Source: Porites lobata (taxonomy: Eukaryota > Cnidaria > Anthozoa > Scleractinia > Poritidae). Taken from it: DNA of 64,000 nt. The translations under genes were made by a program, and so were the position numbers. Each line of letters opens with the position of its first letter. Positions within the stretch are counted from its first letter, which is position 1. Positions 1 to 11,970 of this stretch are shown here, in pieces. The stretch spans positions 2,355,001 through 2,419,000 of the forward strand of contig CALNXK010000016.1 in assembly GCA_942486035.1 (NCBI GenBank), given 5' to 3'. The notes beneath the pieces are model-generated. The model had not been told where the DNA came from, did not search any database, and worked only from the letters and a program-made list of their open reading frames with translations.

Positions 1-620
1 GTAAGTGAGCTAGGATCAACGATTGGGATCAACGAGTTCAGCCTTGAAAAGAGGTACTTTTCTTGGCAAGGTAAAACATATAAAAGATCAATCTCCTCCC
101 TAGGGCTTTTCCCTAAGAAAATGTGATGGGCGGGAAGTTCACATTTTCCACAACGCTAATTTATTACATCTAAGATTTTAGAGTGCATGAGAGGACACGT
201 GACCAGCCGATGCCATGTGCTTTTCCTGCTCCTCCCATTTTCTAAGGGTAAAGCCCTGGGGACAAGGTTGTAAAAGGGTGAGGGCTTGGGGCTCGGGACA
301 ATCCTTCCTTGATGGAGCTCCGTCATTGTCCCTAGCACATACCAATATGCACTAGTCGCTCATCACTCAATTGAAAACGTTATAAAAACTAGTCGACTAG
401 TTCTTTAAAATTAGCGATTGTACTCGATGCGGGTATCAAAAAAGCAATTGGCTATTTCCGAATAACCCAAGTTACCACTCTTTCTCAGAACCAAGGTAAG
501 TGCAATCTGTTCTCATGCAAACAGCTGATGCAAATAGAGTTCAGTATCGCATTTAACTTCTCTTCCATTGTGAAGGGCTTTGGATCTTTCTCAAGCGACT
601 GCCTCCTCGTTGCGTATCTG

Positions 621-1304
621 TGGGAGCTTGTGCAACAAATCTTCCATATCTAATTTACAACTTCCTCAATTGATTCTGGGAAACTTCGCGACCGTCCAGG
701 AGGTACAAGAGGCATTGAACAACGGATCGTTTCCGCTGTGATCAAAAGGTCAATTTGCCGGGAATAGACACCCCAGAATTTCACTACAACATTTACGATA
801 AAACTGGAGCAGGCATCTTAATCGAGTTCACTAACAAGGGGAGAACAGTTTATGATTTCCATATAATTAACCTTCGTAATTATGTTGAACTGAACAATAC
901 CGCACACAAGCCTTTGCATTTGGGCGGAGATGTTTTCACACCCCTTGGTCATGGCAGTGGTTTGCTTGTTACCCCAGGCGATTTGACACCTCCTTCCAGA
1001 CTGGTTCGCACCGCTACGCTGACTCACTTTGCTGATCCGGTTAAGACGAGCGACGAGGCGTAAACTTGGCTATCCATATCCTGAGTACTGTGGATATTTG
1101 CCAGCGAAGACTATACCAACTGGATCGTCGCCAAGGACCTTACCCTTAAGGCCATGTACTATCGTACCTACAATGATCTGACTATCTTGACAAGGTACAG
1201 TTACAGGGGAAAAAGCTCAAGCTCTCGCTGTCGACACCGGTCGGGGGCTTTAAGGATACCACCGATGAGTTGAAAACTGTTGATGGAGGGCATACGGAAC
1301 TCTA
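621..1304 (+). pseudogene. Penicillin V acylase / choloylglycine hydrolase-like pseudogene (last exon only)
   Basis: Decayed copy of the C-terminal exon that is open at 59,533-60,294. The longest surviving frame is 755-1,063. Against the right copy I see a deletion of about 57 bp that removes the 3' splice acceptor, a 5-bp deletion near 738, and a 39-bp in-frame deletion near 849. The 39-bp loss takes out the segment with the family's conserved Asn (TNSPP). There are further 1-bp, 11-bp and 13-bp deletions near 1,061, 1,096 and 1,185. The PSRLVR motif with the conserved Arg survives. The damage is mostly deletions, so this is a pseudogene and not a sequencing slip. Any upstream exon with the Cys nucleophile would lie left of the window. 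Confidence 0.9.
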
Positions 1305-2975
1305 AGGAACAGAATCCAGAAATCTAATCATACTAATCAAACGTTAAAAGCCACCAAAAAATTGTAAGTAGTCAGGTCTCGCCTGTTTCCTCCTAAGAGA
1401 CTAAGGTGGGGAGGTGGGGCGTTATGGGTATCTACTGCACGAGTATGTGCGAGTCGAAGATCTGTCAGACGCTGCCTGCGTAGCAGTCGCCGTGTCTAGA
1501 TCACGATGATGCGCTCGCGTGTCTTTTCTTTGCTGTCGCATGGCGCTAATTCTCCTGGTTGCAAATTAAGCATCCTCTTATCATAAGCCCTTCACGCCAG
1601 CGGATTCTGCACACATGAAAATCCCCCACCCCGCCCTAATCTTAAAATTTAGGGAGGACAGAGTTGCCCAAATTTTTCTTTGTAGTGGCAGTCCTGCGAG
1701 TAAAACACGCGACTACGCCCGAGGACGCTAGTCTCTGTCAAAGTTGTAGTTTCTCGTATTATCTAAGACCATCGCATTTGTCACCCGAAATCTCAGGTTT
1801 TCTTCGCTCGTCTACGCATGTGGAAAAATAGCAATTCGTGGCCTTGATAAATAGTTGTTAATTAAGTTCCTTGCAGGCTTGACCAAGAGAGTAGTTCCGA
1901 AGTCTTTAAGAACCGTGGCACCATTAAACATTGAAAAATTACATTAAAGTTAACAGTTTTTTTCGAGTTACAGTTGACAGTATGAGTACCCAAGGTTGAG
2001 CCTTCGTATGAGGCGCTTGGAACACCCGTATTAGATCTAAGCTACCCGAAGTTGATCTATTCCCACTTCAACCACCCACGTAAAACTGCGCCCCTTGTAC
2101 AACTTATGACGTCATCGAATTGCCGGCGAACGGGGGGCGTGACAATACGTTACTCCGGCGCCTGCGAAGGAGACTAACGCTTCCAGCGGTAGCTGTTCGT
2201 CAGGGCGAATCAAACTTTCCATTGCCAGCTTTTCAATCGTTTTAAAGTGGAAAATTCACGTTATCAAACTCAATTCAATGTTAATCTATCAGTATTCTTG
2301 TACAAAGCTTTAGAAAGACAAAAACAGTAAAACTTTAGACACTGGTAAGGTGAGTTCTAGAATGTGGCATTCGGGGATTTCCGTGAAAACAATGCCGCAG
2401 AAAATGTTTGTCAGTGCGCTCTTTCCTCCGCTGAGGCCTCTTTTGTGTCGTGGGGAGGCAAAAAAGAAAGCGCGCTAGCGACGGGCTCTGTTATTCAGTT
2501 ATATCTGTGTAACTGTCTTACGCGCTACGACCACAGGACAAGCGGATAAAATAGCAGAATGGTGACACCACCATCACAGCGTTTCAGATTGGAAGGTTAC
2601 CTTTTTTTTTTCTTATGATAAGCGCGCATGCTCCAATAAGCGACCTCCCCTTAGACCATAATATCATGCGAGCGCCCCCCTCCCCCTCGAATAAGGGCCC
2701 CTCCCTCACTTTCTTAAATAGTACCAGGAGCAGATTAGTAACTGATAGCAGGGATACAAGGGGAATGCGAAGATCCGTATATCATTGAAGAGGATGATTT
2801 CGATGGATGATGAGATAATCGATAATTTATAAACATACGCATACCGATACATTTGAGAGTTAACCCTTTGAGTCCCAGTCAATCTGAGTCCCAATAGTGA
2901 TCAACATCAACTTTCTCCTAACAATATCCATATTTTGCCAAGAAAATAGTTATGAGAGTTAATAAAATGATCAAA
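1305..2975. other. Noncoding flank, no gene seen
   Basis: Sequence shared with 60,295-62,850 in the right copy. Short open frames such as 2,364-2,549 are not conserved in frame between the two copies. No RNA gene or clear regulatory site was seen. Confidence 0.6.
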
Positions 2976-3438
2976 AAGGGTAGTTTTCACTAGCAACGGA
3001 GTCGGAGTCGGAGTCGTAAGCGGAGGCGTCAGAGCGCGTAAGTGACCTAAGTCAAAATCAAATATCGGAGTCGTAAGCGGAGTCATAAGCGCGACGGAAT
3101 CGGAATCAGAAGAATCAAAAAGTTTCCATTTCTTCCGACTCCGCTTACTACTCCGTCGCTTACGTTCCGCTTATGATCTAGTGAAAAACACATTGTCGGA
3201 GTCGGAAGCAAAAGCGGAAGGATAAACCAATCACAATGCACGTTCCCTCACTTTGTGATTGGTTTGGTTCTTCTACTTCTGCTTCCGACTCCGACAATCT
3301 GGTTTTCACTGGATCAAAAGCGGAACGTAAGCGACGGAGTCGTAAGCGGAATCGGAACGCTGTTTTCACTAGATCATAAGCTCTACGCTTCTGATTACGA
3401 CTCCGACCCCGACTCCGTCGCTAGTGAAAACCAGCCTT
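2976..3438. mobile_element. MITE with nested inner MITE
   Basis: The ends are long imperfect inverted repeats: the left begins AAGGGTAGTTTTCACTAGC and the right end, reverse-complemented, begins AAGGCTGGTTTTCACTAGC. The body is rich in repeated GGAGTCG / CGACTCC blocks. A second palindrome of about 140 bp lies inside (about 3,178-3,315) with its own AGTGAAAA... / ...TTTTCACT ends, which suggests one element inserted in another. The right duplication copy lacks the whole element near 62,850, so it inserted after that duplication or was lost there. No transposase is present. The superfamily is not assigned. Confidence 0.8.
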
Positions 3439-5224
3439 AAAGAGAAAATGCTTTGATCTGTTATCAAACACTCTCAAATAATTCTTTAAGGAAATATATG
3501 AAGATCAGTATGGAGAATTTATATGTGGATATTGGGGCTTAAAGAATTAAGTGTTTGATAATGGGACTACGGTACGCTTGATTACTGAACTACTGATTTA
3601 GCAAATGAAAGGCTTTTAATATTACTTTTAGCCGACACAAAGTTACACCTCGTTCAAGGAAAACTTAAGCGCCCTCCTTACAATTAGCGCCCCTTGTTTT
3701 ACCCATTATTTTAAAGCAATTATTCAAGGAAGTACGGTAGTTTTTAAGGAGAGTCGCCAACTTGAAGAATCGCCCTGCAGTTCGGACTGGATTTTTTAAA
3801 AGCGTCAAAGAGTTAGCACGCTTACATGTACCACTTTAGTTAATCATATCAATCTTTTGCAAGCAAAAATAACGAGTTGTGTGTTCCGCGTGCCCTGTAA
3901 AAGATCAAAGCAATCTCGGTATATGTTGACCAAGAATAACAAGTTATGGCCGACGTAAGTCTATTTGTTGCCAAGCTTCGAGAATTTTGAACTTGTTCTC
4001 AGAAAGTACGAGAACAATAGAATCCACAAATGATTTTAAGAGAGCCAGGAAAAAATGACCTTATAGTATTTTGAGCCTTAATTATGTATTGTAACAACTC
4101 GTTAGATTTCATAATTTTAGTTATTAATTATGATTCATTCATTTATTTACTTGTTTTCCTCTAAGATATTAACTCAATAGAGCTACTATGGTACTTCGAG
4201 TTGAAGTAAAATGTATGTATGCATGTAGGTAGGTGTGTATCTTTGCTTCACAGCCTTTCAAGAACGTTAAGGCCAGTTAAGCAAGGAACAGAGCGAGTTG
4301 ACAAGAAGCAGGCTTAAAAGGGGAGGGAACAATAAGCGCATGCTTCTTTCTCTAAATAAACCTTAATTCACGAGCAAACTCTCTCGGGTCCGCAGTAATA
4401 ATTACAGTATTTTGAACAATTTTTGCAACGCCTTAATGCATCGTAGCGGCTCTCACGTAAGGAAAATGGCACTTGATGACGTTACAGAGCAACACAGACC
4501 GACAGAGGGTTAACAGTAAACCCATCACCAGATCCTCCAAAAGATGGCATCAGCCTGGGTACCCTGTTGCACATAGGACACAGCTTGTTACACACAGCAA
4601 AGGAGCGCATCCATATGATGATTAAATTGATTCTTTCTCCGCTCTGAGTTGGTAAGGCACCATGCATGTGCCGTCCTCGATGAAGAAGTCCATAGGCTGG
4701 TTTGTGTTCACACTGGGTGCATTCTGTTTCTTTCAAGGGAACCTAAATTCAATGAATGCGTCATAAATTAAAACTGTTCGTGAAGGAAGAAGCTCTGGAT
4801 GCTAAACCTCAATGGACACTTCAGCAACCTATGAACAGTGTAAACACCAGACAAGAAATATCAAGTTAAGATGCAGGCCCCTGCCGGGGGGGAGGGGTAC
4901 TCCTGGGAATTCTTGGTGAAGTGTGCCGCCCGGTTCTCCAAATCCTGACCATATTTCAAACCCAAAAAGTGTCATTTTCTACACCCGTTTTCAGACCAGA
5001 CTTTTAAAATCCATGATAGGGTGATACTCGTAAACAAATATCGAAAAGTATCAAATGTTTTCAAATCAGTTATTGAAGTACGGGTGTCACGCATCCCTGA
5101 CGGTTTTTCCGTTTAACATTCATTTATAAAATCCAAACAAGTTTTCAGACCTCGACTCTAAGCAGAAATTATGTCATTACTTCTTAGATTAGAGCACAAA
5201 CAAAAAATTTCTTAAAATGCATAG
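3439..5224. other. Noncoding flank between acylase pseudogene and NLR-1
   Basis: To about 4,740 this matches 62,870-64,000. From about 4,873 to 5,222 there is a different repetitive segment with wording similar to 23,860-24,180 (repeated 'cccgttttcagacc' blocks), probably a dispersed repeat. Homology with the NLR-2 3' flank starts at about 5,225. No coding exon was recognised. Confidence 0.55.
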
Positions 5225-5292
5225 GACCCCGAAATGCCCCGTTTGACTTTCCTTTAACACTCAACAACTTTTCTAAATATGACGATTATCAT

Positions 5293-5298
5293 TTTATT
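5293..5298 (-). terminator. Polyadenylation signal of NLR-1
   Basis: AATAAA on the minus strand, about 23 nt past the ancestral stop at 5,321. The same hexamer sits at the matching place after NLR-2 (36,643-36,648). The conservation supports these as the 3' ends of both genes. Confidence 0.6.
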
Positions 5299-5320
5299 CT
5301 ATAACAATTGTACGTTGAAA

Positions 5321-5726
5321 TTACCTATTTATATGCTTCTCCTTGTCCTTGTCTCCTTCTTCCTCTTCCTCCTCACCATTAACAAGAACAGGATCATCTA
5401 CGTGCACCGTTGTATTAACCAGGTTCACATGGAATAGTGCAATAGCTCCAGAATCGCCAATACCGTTACCACGCAAATTCAAATTAGTTAGGGAGGAGCT
5501 GACTGCAAGAGCCTGAGAAAGAGACGCAGCTCCAGAATCACGAATACTGTTCGCACTCAAATCCAAATTAGTTAAGGAGGAGTTGACTGCAAGAGCCTGA
5601 GAAAGAGACGCAGCTCCAGAATCACGAATACTGTTCAAACTCAAATCCAAATTAGTTAAGGAGGAGTTGACTGCAAGAGCCTAGGAAAGAGACGCAGCTC
5701 CAAAATAACCAATACTGTTCGCACTC
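5321..5726 (-). pseudogene. NLR-1 C-terminal LRRs and acidic tail, cut off from the main frame
   Basis: Continuation of the NLR-1 LRR array beyond the element at 5,727-6,016. It holds about four more 28-residue LRR units and then a charged tail (VDDPVLVNGEEEEEEGDKDK...). The Gln codon of an LSQAL unit is a TAG at 5,681-5,683, so the segment is separated from the main frame twice: by the insertion and by this nonsense codon. NLR-2 has the same tail with different lesions, so the tail is the ancestral C-terminus. It ends at a TAA at 5,321, followed by a poly(A) signal. Confidence 0.85.
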
Positions 5727-5775
5727 TTATACTACTACATGAGAAATTACTGCAATTTGATTGGCTTAGAGCAGT

Positions 5776-5808
<33 letters not shown>

Positions 5809-5859
5809 GAAAATTACAAACCCTTTGTGGGTAGTAGTATAAACAAATAATAGCATGAT

Positions 5860-5893
<34 letters not shown>

Positions 5894-5910
5894 ATATTTC
5901 AAAATTGTCT

Positions 5911-5943
<33 letters not shown>

Positions 5944-6016
5944 CGTATAACAATTTCGAAACATCACTCGTGGTATTTATGCCAAATATCAATACAAATC
6001 ATGCTATTACCTATAC
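5727..6016. mobile_element. Palindromic MITE-like insertion in the LRR exon
   Basis: These 290 bp interrupt an otherwise regular 84-bp LRR unit: the sequence before 5,727 and after 6,016 joins into a normal repeat. Inside is a long inverted repeat (about 5,848-5,897 against 5,958-6,006, around AATAGCATGATTTGTA). TATAC occurs near both ends and could be a short target duplication, but the borders are not certain. The length is not a multiple of three, and a stop inside ends the receptor frame at 6,007. Confidence 0.8.
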
Positions 6017-9000
6017 AAATCCAAATTAGTTAAGGAGGAGTTGACTGCAAGAGCGTGGGAAAGAGACGCAGCTCCAAAATCACCAATACTGTTCGCACTC
6101 AAATCCAAATTATTTAAGGAGGAGTTGACTGCAAGAGCCTGGGAAAGAGAAGCAGCTCCAGAATCACCAATACCGTTCCCCTTCAAACCCAAATTAGTTA
6201 ATGAGGAGTTGACTTCAAGAGCCTGGGAAAAAGACGCAGCTCCAGAATCACCAATACCGTTCCCACGCAAATCTAAATTAGTTAAGGAGGAGTTGACTGC
6301 AAGAGCCTGGGAAAGAGAAGCAGCTCCAGAATCACCAATACCGTTCCCCCTCAAATCCAAATTAGTTAAGGAGGAGTTTACTTCGAGAGCCTGGAAAAGA
6401 GACGCAGCTCCAGAATCACGAATACTGTTCCAACGCAAATGTAAATTAGTTAAGGAGGAGTTGACTGCAAGAGCCTGGGAAAGAGACGCAGCTCCAGAAT
6501 CACCAATACTGTTCAAACCCAAATACAAATTAGTTAAGGAGGAGTTGACTGCAAGAGCCTGGGAAAGAGACACAGCTCCAGAATCACCAATCCTGTTCCT
6601 ACTCAAATTCAAATTAGTTAAGAAGGAGTTGACTGCAAGAGCCTGGGAAAGAGACGCAGCTCCAGAATCACGAATACTGCTCCAACTCAAATCCAAATTA
6701 GTTAAGGAGGAGTTGACTGCAAGAGCCTGGGAAAGAGACGCAGCTCCAGAATCACCAATACTGCTGGTACTCAAATCCAAATTAGTTAAGGAGAAGTTGA
6801 CTGCAAGAGCCTGGGAAAGAGACACAGCTCCAGAATCACCAATCCCTTTCCTACTCAAATTCAAATTAGTTAAGAAGGAGTTGACTGCAAGAGCCTGGGA
6901 AAGAGACGCAGCTCCAGAATCACGAATACTGTTCCAACTCAAATCCAAATTAGTTAAGGAGGAGTTGACTGCAAGAGCCTGGGAAAAAGACGCAGCTCCA
7001 GAATCACCAATACTGCTGGTACTCAAATCCAAATTAGTTAAGGAGGAGTTGACTGCAAGAGCCTGGGAAAGAGACACAGCTCCAGAATCACCAATCCCGT
7101 TCCTACTCAAATTCAAATTAGTTAAGAAGGAGTTGACTGCAAGAGCCTGGGAAAGAGACGCAGCTCCAGAATCACGAATACTGTTCCAACTCAAATCCAA
7201 ATTAGTTAAGGAGGAGTTGACTGCAAGAGCCTGGGAAAGAGACACAGCTCCAGAATCACGAATACTGCTGGTACTCAAATCCAAATTAGTTAAGGAGGAG
7301 TTGACTGCAAGAGCCTGGGAAAGAGACACAGCTCCAGAATCACCAATACTGCTGCTACTCAAATCCAAATTAGTTAAGGAGGAGTTGACTGCAAGAGCCT
7401 GGGACAGAGACGCAACTGCAGAAACATCAACACTGCTGCATCTCAAATCCAAATTAGTTAAGGAGGGTTTGACTGCAAGAGCATCGGAAACAAACGCAGC
7501 TTCAGAATCATGAATAATGTTGTCACTCAAATCCAAATGAGTTATGGAGGAGTTGACTGAAAGGGCCTTGGAAAGAGACACAAATTCATGTTCGCAAATT
7601 GCTGTGTCCAATTTCAAACAAGAAATGTGAAGGTGCTCACCTAAGGTGCAAACTAAACTTTCGTGCTCTGATAAACAACCTAAAGAGAATGCAAGACGCT
7701 TTGAAAAGTCTCTGACAGACCGAAGACTTGTGATATTTCCAGCCATACATGTTACGAGAGACTGTGCAGTTTTCTCACTTGTTGAAACTAAAATCCCGAT
7801 CGTAAATAAAAAGACTTCGTATAGTTCGTTCTCAGTCACCACTGATTCGCACTCAATTTCTCCCTCAATGAGTTTGTAAGCAAGATTGAAACCAGAAAAG
7901 AACTCTTGAAAGCTCTTATGAAGAAATGCATAACGCACAACAACTTTCCTCTTACTGCCACCAGGCTGAAGTGAAAGGAATCCGAACTTGGATAAGACAA
8001 TGAAGCGACCGTCAGATTTATGTTCTTCAAAATACAACTCTCCTTTTAGAAGAGATTCTAATGCCATTCTTCCAAGATCTATTAATTCTTTTTTGTAAAC
8101 GGTCATCAGGTCATTCTTGCTCGCTAAACCTTGCTTTTGTTCATATCTTCTTAAAACACAAAGAACAATCTCCGTATACAATTCAGTTCTACTCGTTGGA
8201 AACACGCCCTCAAAATCCTCCCATATAACACACAGTAAGGCAGTGTTTAAGGGATTTTTTGTCAATTCACTCAGGTCTCTATCCTTTTTTGACTTTGCGA
8301 AGCGATCCTGTGGCCATATGCGTTCTATAAGTTTCCAGGCTAAGTGCTCTTTGTTGATGTTTTTAAAGTATTTAAGAATAAAGCTTTCTGCATCTTTCTT
8401 GGTAAATCCTTCAATTTCCCACAGAGTGTCAAAGTACCTCCTTACTGTACTACCAGCCTCATGACGAGATGTGACAACAATGTAGCAACGTGAAAGTTCT
8501 TTACCTTGAATAAGCCTGGAGAGTAATTTGAGTTTACTAGGATCCACTTCATCCAATCCATCGAGAACTAAAAGAACTTTCGACTGATTTTCGCGAATGA
8601 ATTTAAAGAAACATTCCTTAGCTTGATCTTCCATTTCCTCGGGTAAAATTTGATCATCAATAGCCTCCCAGATGTTTGACTGAATTTCATTACATTTGAG
8701 AAGCAGTAGCACTTCAACCTCTGGAAAAGATGGATCCCATTCGTCCTTCTTAGTTGCCCAGTCATACGCCAGCTTTTGACAGTATGTGGTTTTTCCCATG
8801 CCAGGATCTCCCTCGATCAAGATTGTTCTAGGGCTTAAACATTCTTCGTGCGCCTTAAATATAGCAGTCATATTGGTTATCTCGTCAGTAAGTACTCCTA
8901 GGGTCTTTTCTTTGCCTGAGATTTTTAATCTTGTAAAAATATCATTCAAATAAAAGCTGAAATCTTCACACCAAGGGACAGGCAGAAGGCGTTGTTCACG

Positions 9001-9053
9001 AGTTCTATACAGCTGACGGATCCTCTCAAAAATGTCGTTTAGGTATGACAAAT
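6007..9053 (-). CDS. NLR-1: NACHT and LRR exon
   Basis: Large exon encoding an intracellular NOD-like receptor core. On the open frame read from the ATG at 9,072, Walker A (GDPGMGKTT) is at residues 88-96, Walker B (VLLVLDGLDEVD) at about 167-178, and a sensor-type VVTSRHE follows. A helical region leads into about 18 ribonuclease-inhibitor-type LRRs of 28 residues (LSQALAVNSSLTNLDL...). The ATG at 9,072 lies upstream of a good acceptor (TTTTTTAG, exon from 9,053), so I read this as an internal exon entered in phase 1, not the protein start. NLR-2 has an acceptor at the matching place. The frame stops inside the element at 5,727-6,016. Units 4-12 form three near-repeats of a three-LRR block. 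Family knowledge: NACHT-LRR proteins sense ligands and oligomerise using ATP. Confidence 0.92.
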
Positions 9054-10891
9054 CTAAAAAATGAATGTTCATACACGTTGCTTAAACGTTATCAAGTATT
9101 TGACCTGTTAGTTGGTATATTATGGAGGGTGCATGATTAGGGAAATATGACATACTTTAAGAAGTACTTTGCAATTCTATTAAAAAACGCATGAAAATTC
9201 GGGGGTGGAAGGGGAATCATTTGTCTTTCGCTATTTATGATTCCTGCCTTTTTTGCCCAATGATTCACATCTTTTTTCCCACGATTCATGATTCATTGTT
9301 TTACGTCTCCGCTTCCACCACCGAATAGAAGTATCCTGACCTCGATTTCACTGCAGCACTGGAATTAGCGGGATATAGACCTGACATTACCTTATAGTCA
9401 CCTAACTTCGAATGTGGTCACATTCCTGAGCATTTCATAGGCCAAGTCAAACTTTTGTTTGCAGAAAGTCCGAATCAGTAAGAGTTCTTTCAGTTGCAGC
9501 ATACTTGTGTTGCATAACTCTGAGGTGCAAACAACGACGTCAGCAATAAGAAAGGAATGTGAACACAAGAGTTCATCTTGTTGGCTTGACAAACACTGAA
9601 AGCCAGCCAAGTCACCTAAATCGTTAACGTCTAGCGCCAAAATCGACTGGTCTGCCTGCCTCGGTAGCAACACAGCCTCTGGAGAGGAGATTGGTACTCT
9701 TAAAAGGGTATCTATCGCCGATTTGAAGCGGTACAATTCCCCCTTTTGGGGGGGGGGGGGGGATTTGACAATAGAAGGGTGGTCGCTAGATGCATATCAT
9801 GAACTCGTACCTGTAGATCTACAAGCCATAAGATCTTCCGTGGTCCTTCTTGGTTTTGCTCTGATTTCGTCGTTCTCCATCATGTACTCTTCATTACCCT
9901 TCTCATTCCTTTGAAATAAACACTCATCTGGCAAAATAAAAAATAGTAAACAAACGGCCGTTAGATTCTCACAGTTATATTCACTGAGGTGGGAGAACCA
10001 TCCGTCAGTCAATGAAAAAGCATTCTCTATCACAGTCTTTTTATTTTGTACTGTTAACAGTATGGTTAGAAGGTCAATAATGAACCTTTGACAACTGACA
10101 TAACCTTAGATAACGTATGATCACCTAGCAATAATACAGTACCAAAACTGCAAATCATAACAATTTTTTCCTTTACGATATGCAGTATATGGTATGTATA
10201 AATTGAGCAAGATCGAGGGGCCGAGCGCCTTAAAACTGGTAATTTAAAAAGGGGCACTAGACACCATGAATAAACTCTTCTTATTATAATAATCATCTCT
10301 TAGTGTAAAATCGCAAAGCCAGTATTTGCTTACGATTCCAGTCACTCAGCATAAAGCGCAGATATTTTACTGTGAACTGTTTCAAACTCGCCTGTTCAAC
10401 ATCACACTCACTTCTTCTCAATCACAACCATTAAGCTAAACAGGTCACACTTTGTTGCGTCTGAAAATCTCAAAAAATATCCGGCTCAATAGGATCTACT
10501 CCTACGAGTATAGGATATCTGAAGTGAAGAAACGCTATTAAAAAAATCAAAAAGAAACTATTTTCTCCTCATTGACAAAAAAGCGATTACAGTATTAAGA
10601 AACTCATTAGGATGATTTTTAGAAAGAGAATCCATGCAAAAGCAGTTACCAACCCCCACTTCTCTTGAACACAAACGCCATACTGACTGCAGTGCAGGGC
10701 TGATATCTGCAGCACATTTCCAAGCCACCTACGCACACGTTCTTGGTTCGTCACACGTTCCTGCCCCACTAACTGTGGGGCTGGAACACGTGACGAACCT
10801 CTAAGAACGTCTGCGTGGGAGGCTACACATTTCCCACCAGTCAAACAATTAAACCTGGCTCATTGCGAGAGGGAAGAGACTAGTATTGTAC
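9054..10891 (-). other. NLR-1 intron between OTU and NACHT exons
   Basis: No convincing exon. Much of it is paralogous to 39,893-42,023, and parts near 9,400-9,640 are repeated again at about 13,000-13,200. It has a G-run at about 9,750-9,762, also seen at the matching intron sites near 41,170 and 44,070. The open frame at 9,398-9,736 is not preserved in the paralogous introns. Confidence 0.6.
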
Positions 10892-11153
10892 CTTTTCTAG
10901 GCTGAAGGCTAACATAGTGTAACTCATGAATGTGTCCCAACACAAGGGGGGTTTGGTCAGCAACTGTGTGTTCTGGATGGACAACTATTTCACGATCAAG
11001 GCTGCTGATAATACGGATGGCAGTTTGAAAGTAGTTTGCTGCAGCAAACAGAACCACGTGATCACCCCAGGTACCATCTTTCGCTATGCTTTGTAAATAT
11101 TCACGCCATGATGGGTAGCCGGAAACAAAGTTGAACAAGGGTGTTCCATCATG
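10892..11153 (-). CDS. NLR-1: OTU protease module, second exon (His half)
   Basis: 262-nt exon, entered in phase 0 after a TTTTAG acceptor and left in phase 1 at AAAAG/GTACAA. It encodes the second half of an OTU-type cysteine protease: WREYL...GTWGDHVVLFAAA followed by HIHELHYVSL, whose HY carries the expected catalytic His. It joins in frame to 11,720-11,970 (ENANL then HDGTPLFNF). The donor GTACAA is weak, so the 3' border is less certain; the frame stays open for some 30 nt past it. The same exon occurs twice in NLR-2 at identical length. OTU enzymes usually cleave ubiquitin chains; activity here is not shown. Confidence 0.85.
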
Positions 11154-11719
11154 CTAAAACAAAAACAACGACAACAATCAAGCAAGTGAATTTTAATTAG
11201 CTCATGAATCAGAATACAACTGGAGTGAATTTTGAGTTAATTGACAACAACAACAGGTCAGAAAATGCTGCAAAAAATAATATCTTTAGAGGTACAGCCA
11301 ACTATATAACCTCTGAAAATACTTTTTCACTTTAACGATTGATGATCTTTAAAAAGAAAAGCTTTCAAAGCACAGAGCACACATTCTTAAGTGTTTAGCC
11401 CATTAAGAAATTCTTGCTAATGATATATTGATACATTAAATAAAAACAAATGCTTTAACACACTTTCCCCTATTTCAGAGGTGTGAGCCCTCGGGAATCT
11501 AATATCTGGACATTGTCTCTTTTTTGCAGTACACCCCTCCCCCCTTACAGGTACAAATCAACAAAGTTCCAAAATTATAACAAGGTACGGCTCAGGATAT
11601 TACACTGTATCAACTTCGCTTTATAGTCTTGGATTTTATAGGAGACACTTAAGGCCTCTGCCATTTTTCTCCTAGCATGAAGTTAAGCATACAATTAAGG
11701 GACTACATCATTGCTTTAC

Positions 11720-11970
11720 CAGATTAGCGTTCTCTCTGAGAAACTGTACCAAAGTGTTTCTTAGTGCTTTGTGTGAGATTTGGATTCCTTTAACACTTTT
11801 CAGTTGCTCAGACAGTGCATAGAACAAACAGTTCCCAGAGGCTTGGTTATCAGAAACTAAGAATCCTTTCTTCGCTGCAACCGTTCTCAGATTAGATGGT
11901 AGGATGGTTTTGTTGCGAACCTGGTCTGCATCACATCGCAAATTTTGTAGAGATGGAAGGATGTTCTCAG
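11720..11970 (-). CDS. NLR-1: OTU protease module, first exon (Cys half)
   Basis: 251-nt exon, phase 1 in (TTTTTCTAG acceptor) and phase 0 out (CTG/GTAAAG). It encodes RCDADQVRNKTILPSN and then GFLVSDNQASGNCLFYALSE, the OTU nucleophile block. The Cys is present, but the Asp three residues before it in the usual DGNC motif is Ser here (SGNC). The same holds in both NLR-2 copies, so it looks like a subfamily trait and not decay. There is no start codon of its own, which fits an internal module of a larger gene. Confidence 0.87.

Larger units (their letters stand above)
1..4740. repeat. Left copy of a direct segmental duplication
   Basis: This stretch matches 58,861-64,000 in the same orientation almost throughout, with many small indels. 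It holds a broken acylase exon and flanking noncoding DNA. Differences include an inverted-repeat element present only here (2,976-3,438), another present only in the right copy (62,173-62,536), and about 0.4 kb near 61,560-61,980 that is missing here. Both copies run off the window, so the true length is unknown. The duplication brackets the two receptor genes, as expected for unequal exchange or array expansion. Confidence 0.9.

Noticed and set aside
6041..7513. 490-codon open frame on the plus strand
   Set aside because: It is antisense to the 84-bp LRR repeats. A repeat length divisible by three keeps several frames open; the translation (LTARAWERDAAPES...) has no family match by eye. The same applies to 37,285-38,445.
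9398..9736. 112-codon minus-strand frame in the NLR-1 intron
   Set aside because: The paralogous introns near 40,830-41,150 and 13,000-13,200 do not keep the frame.
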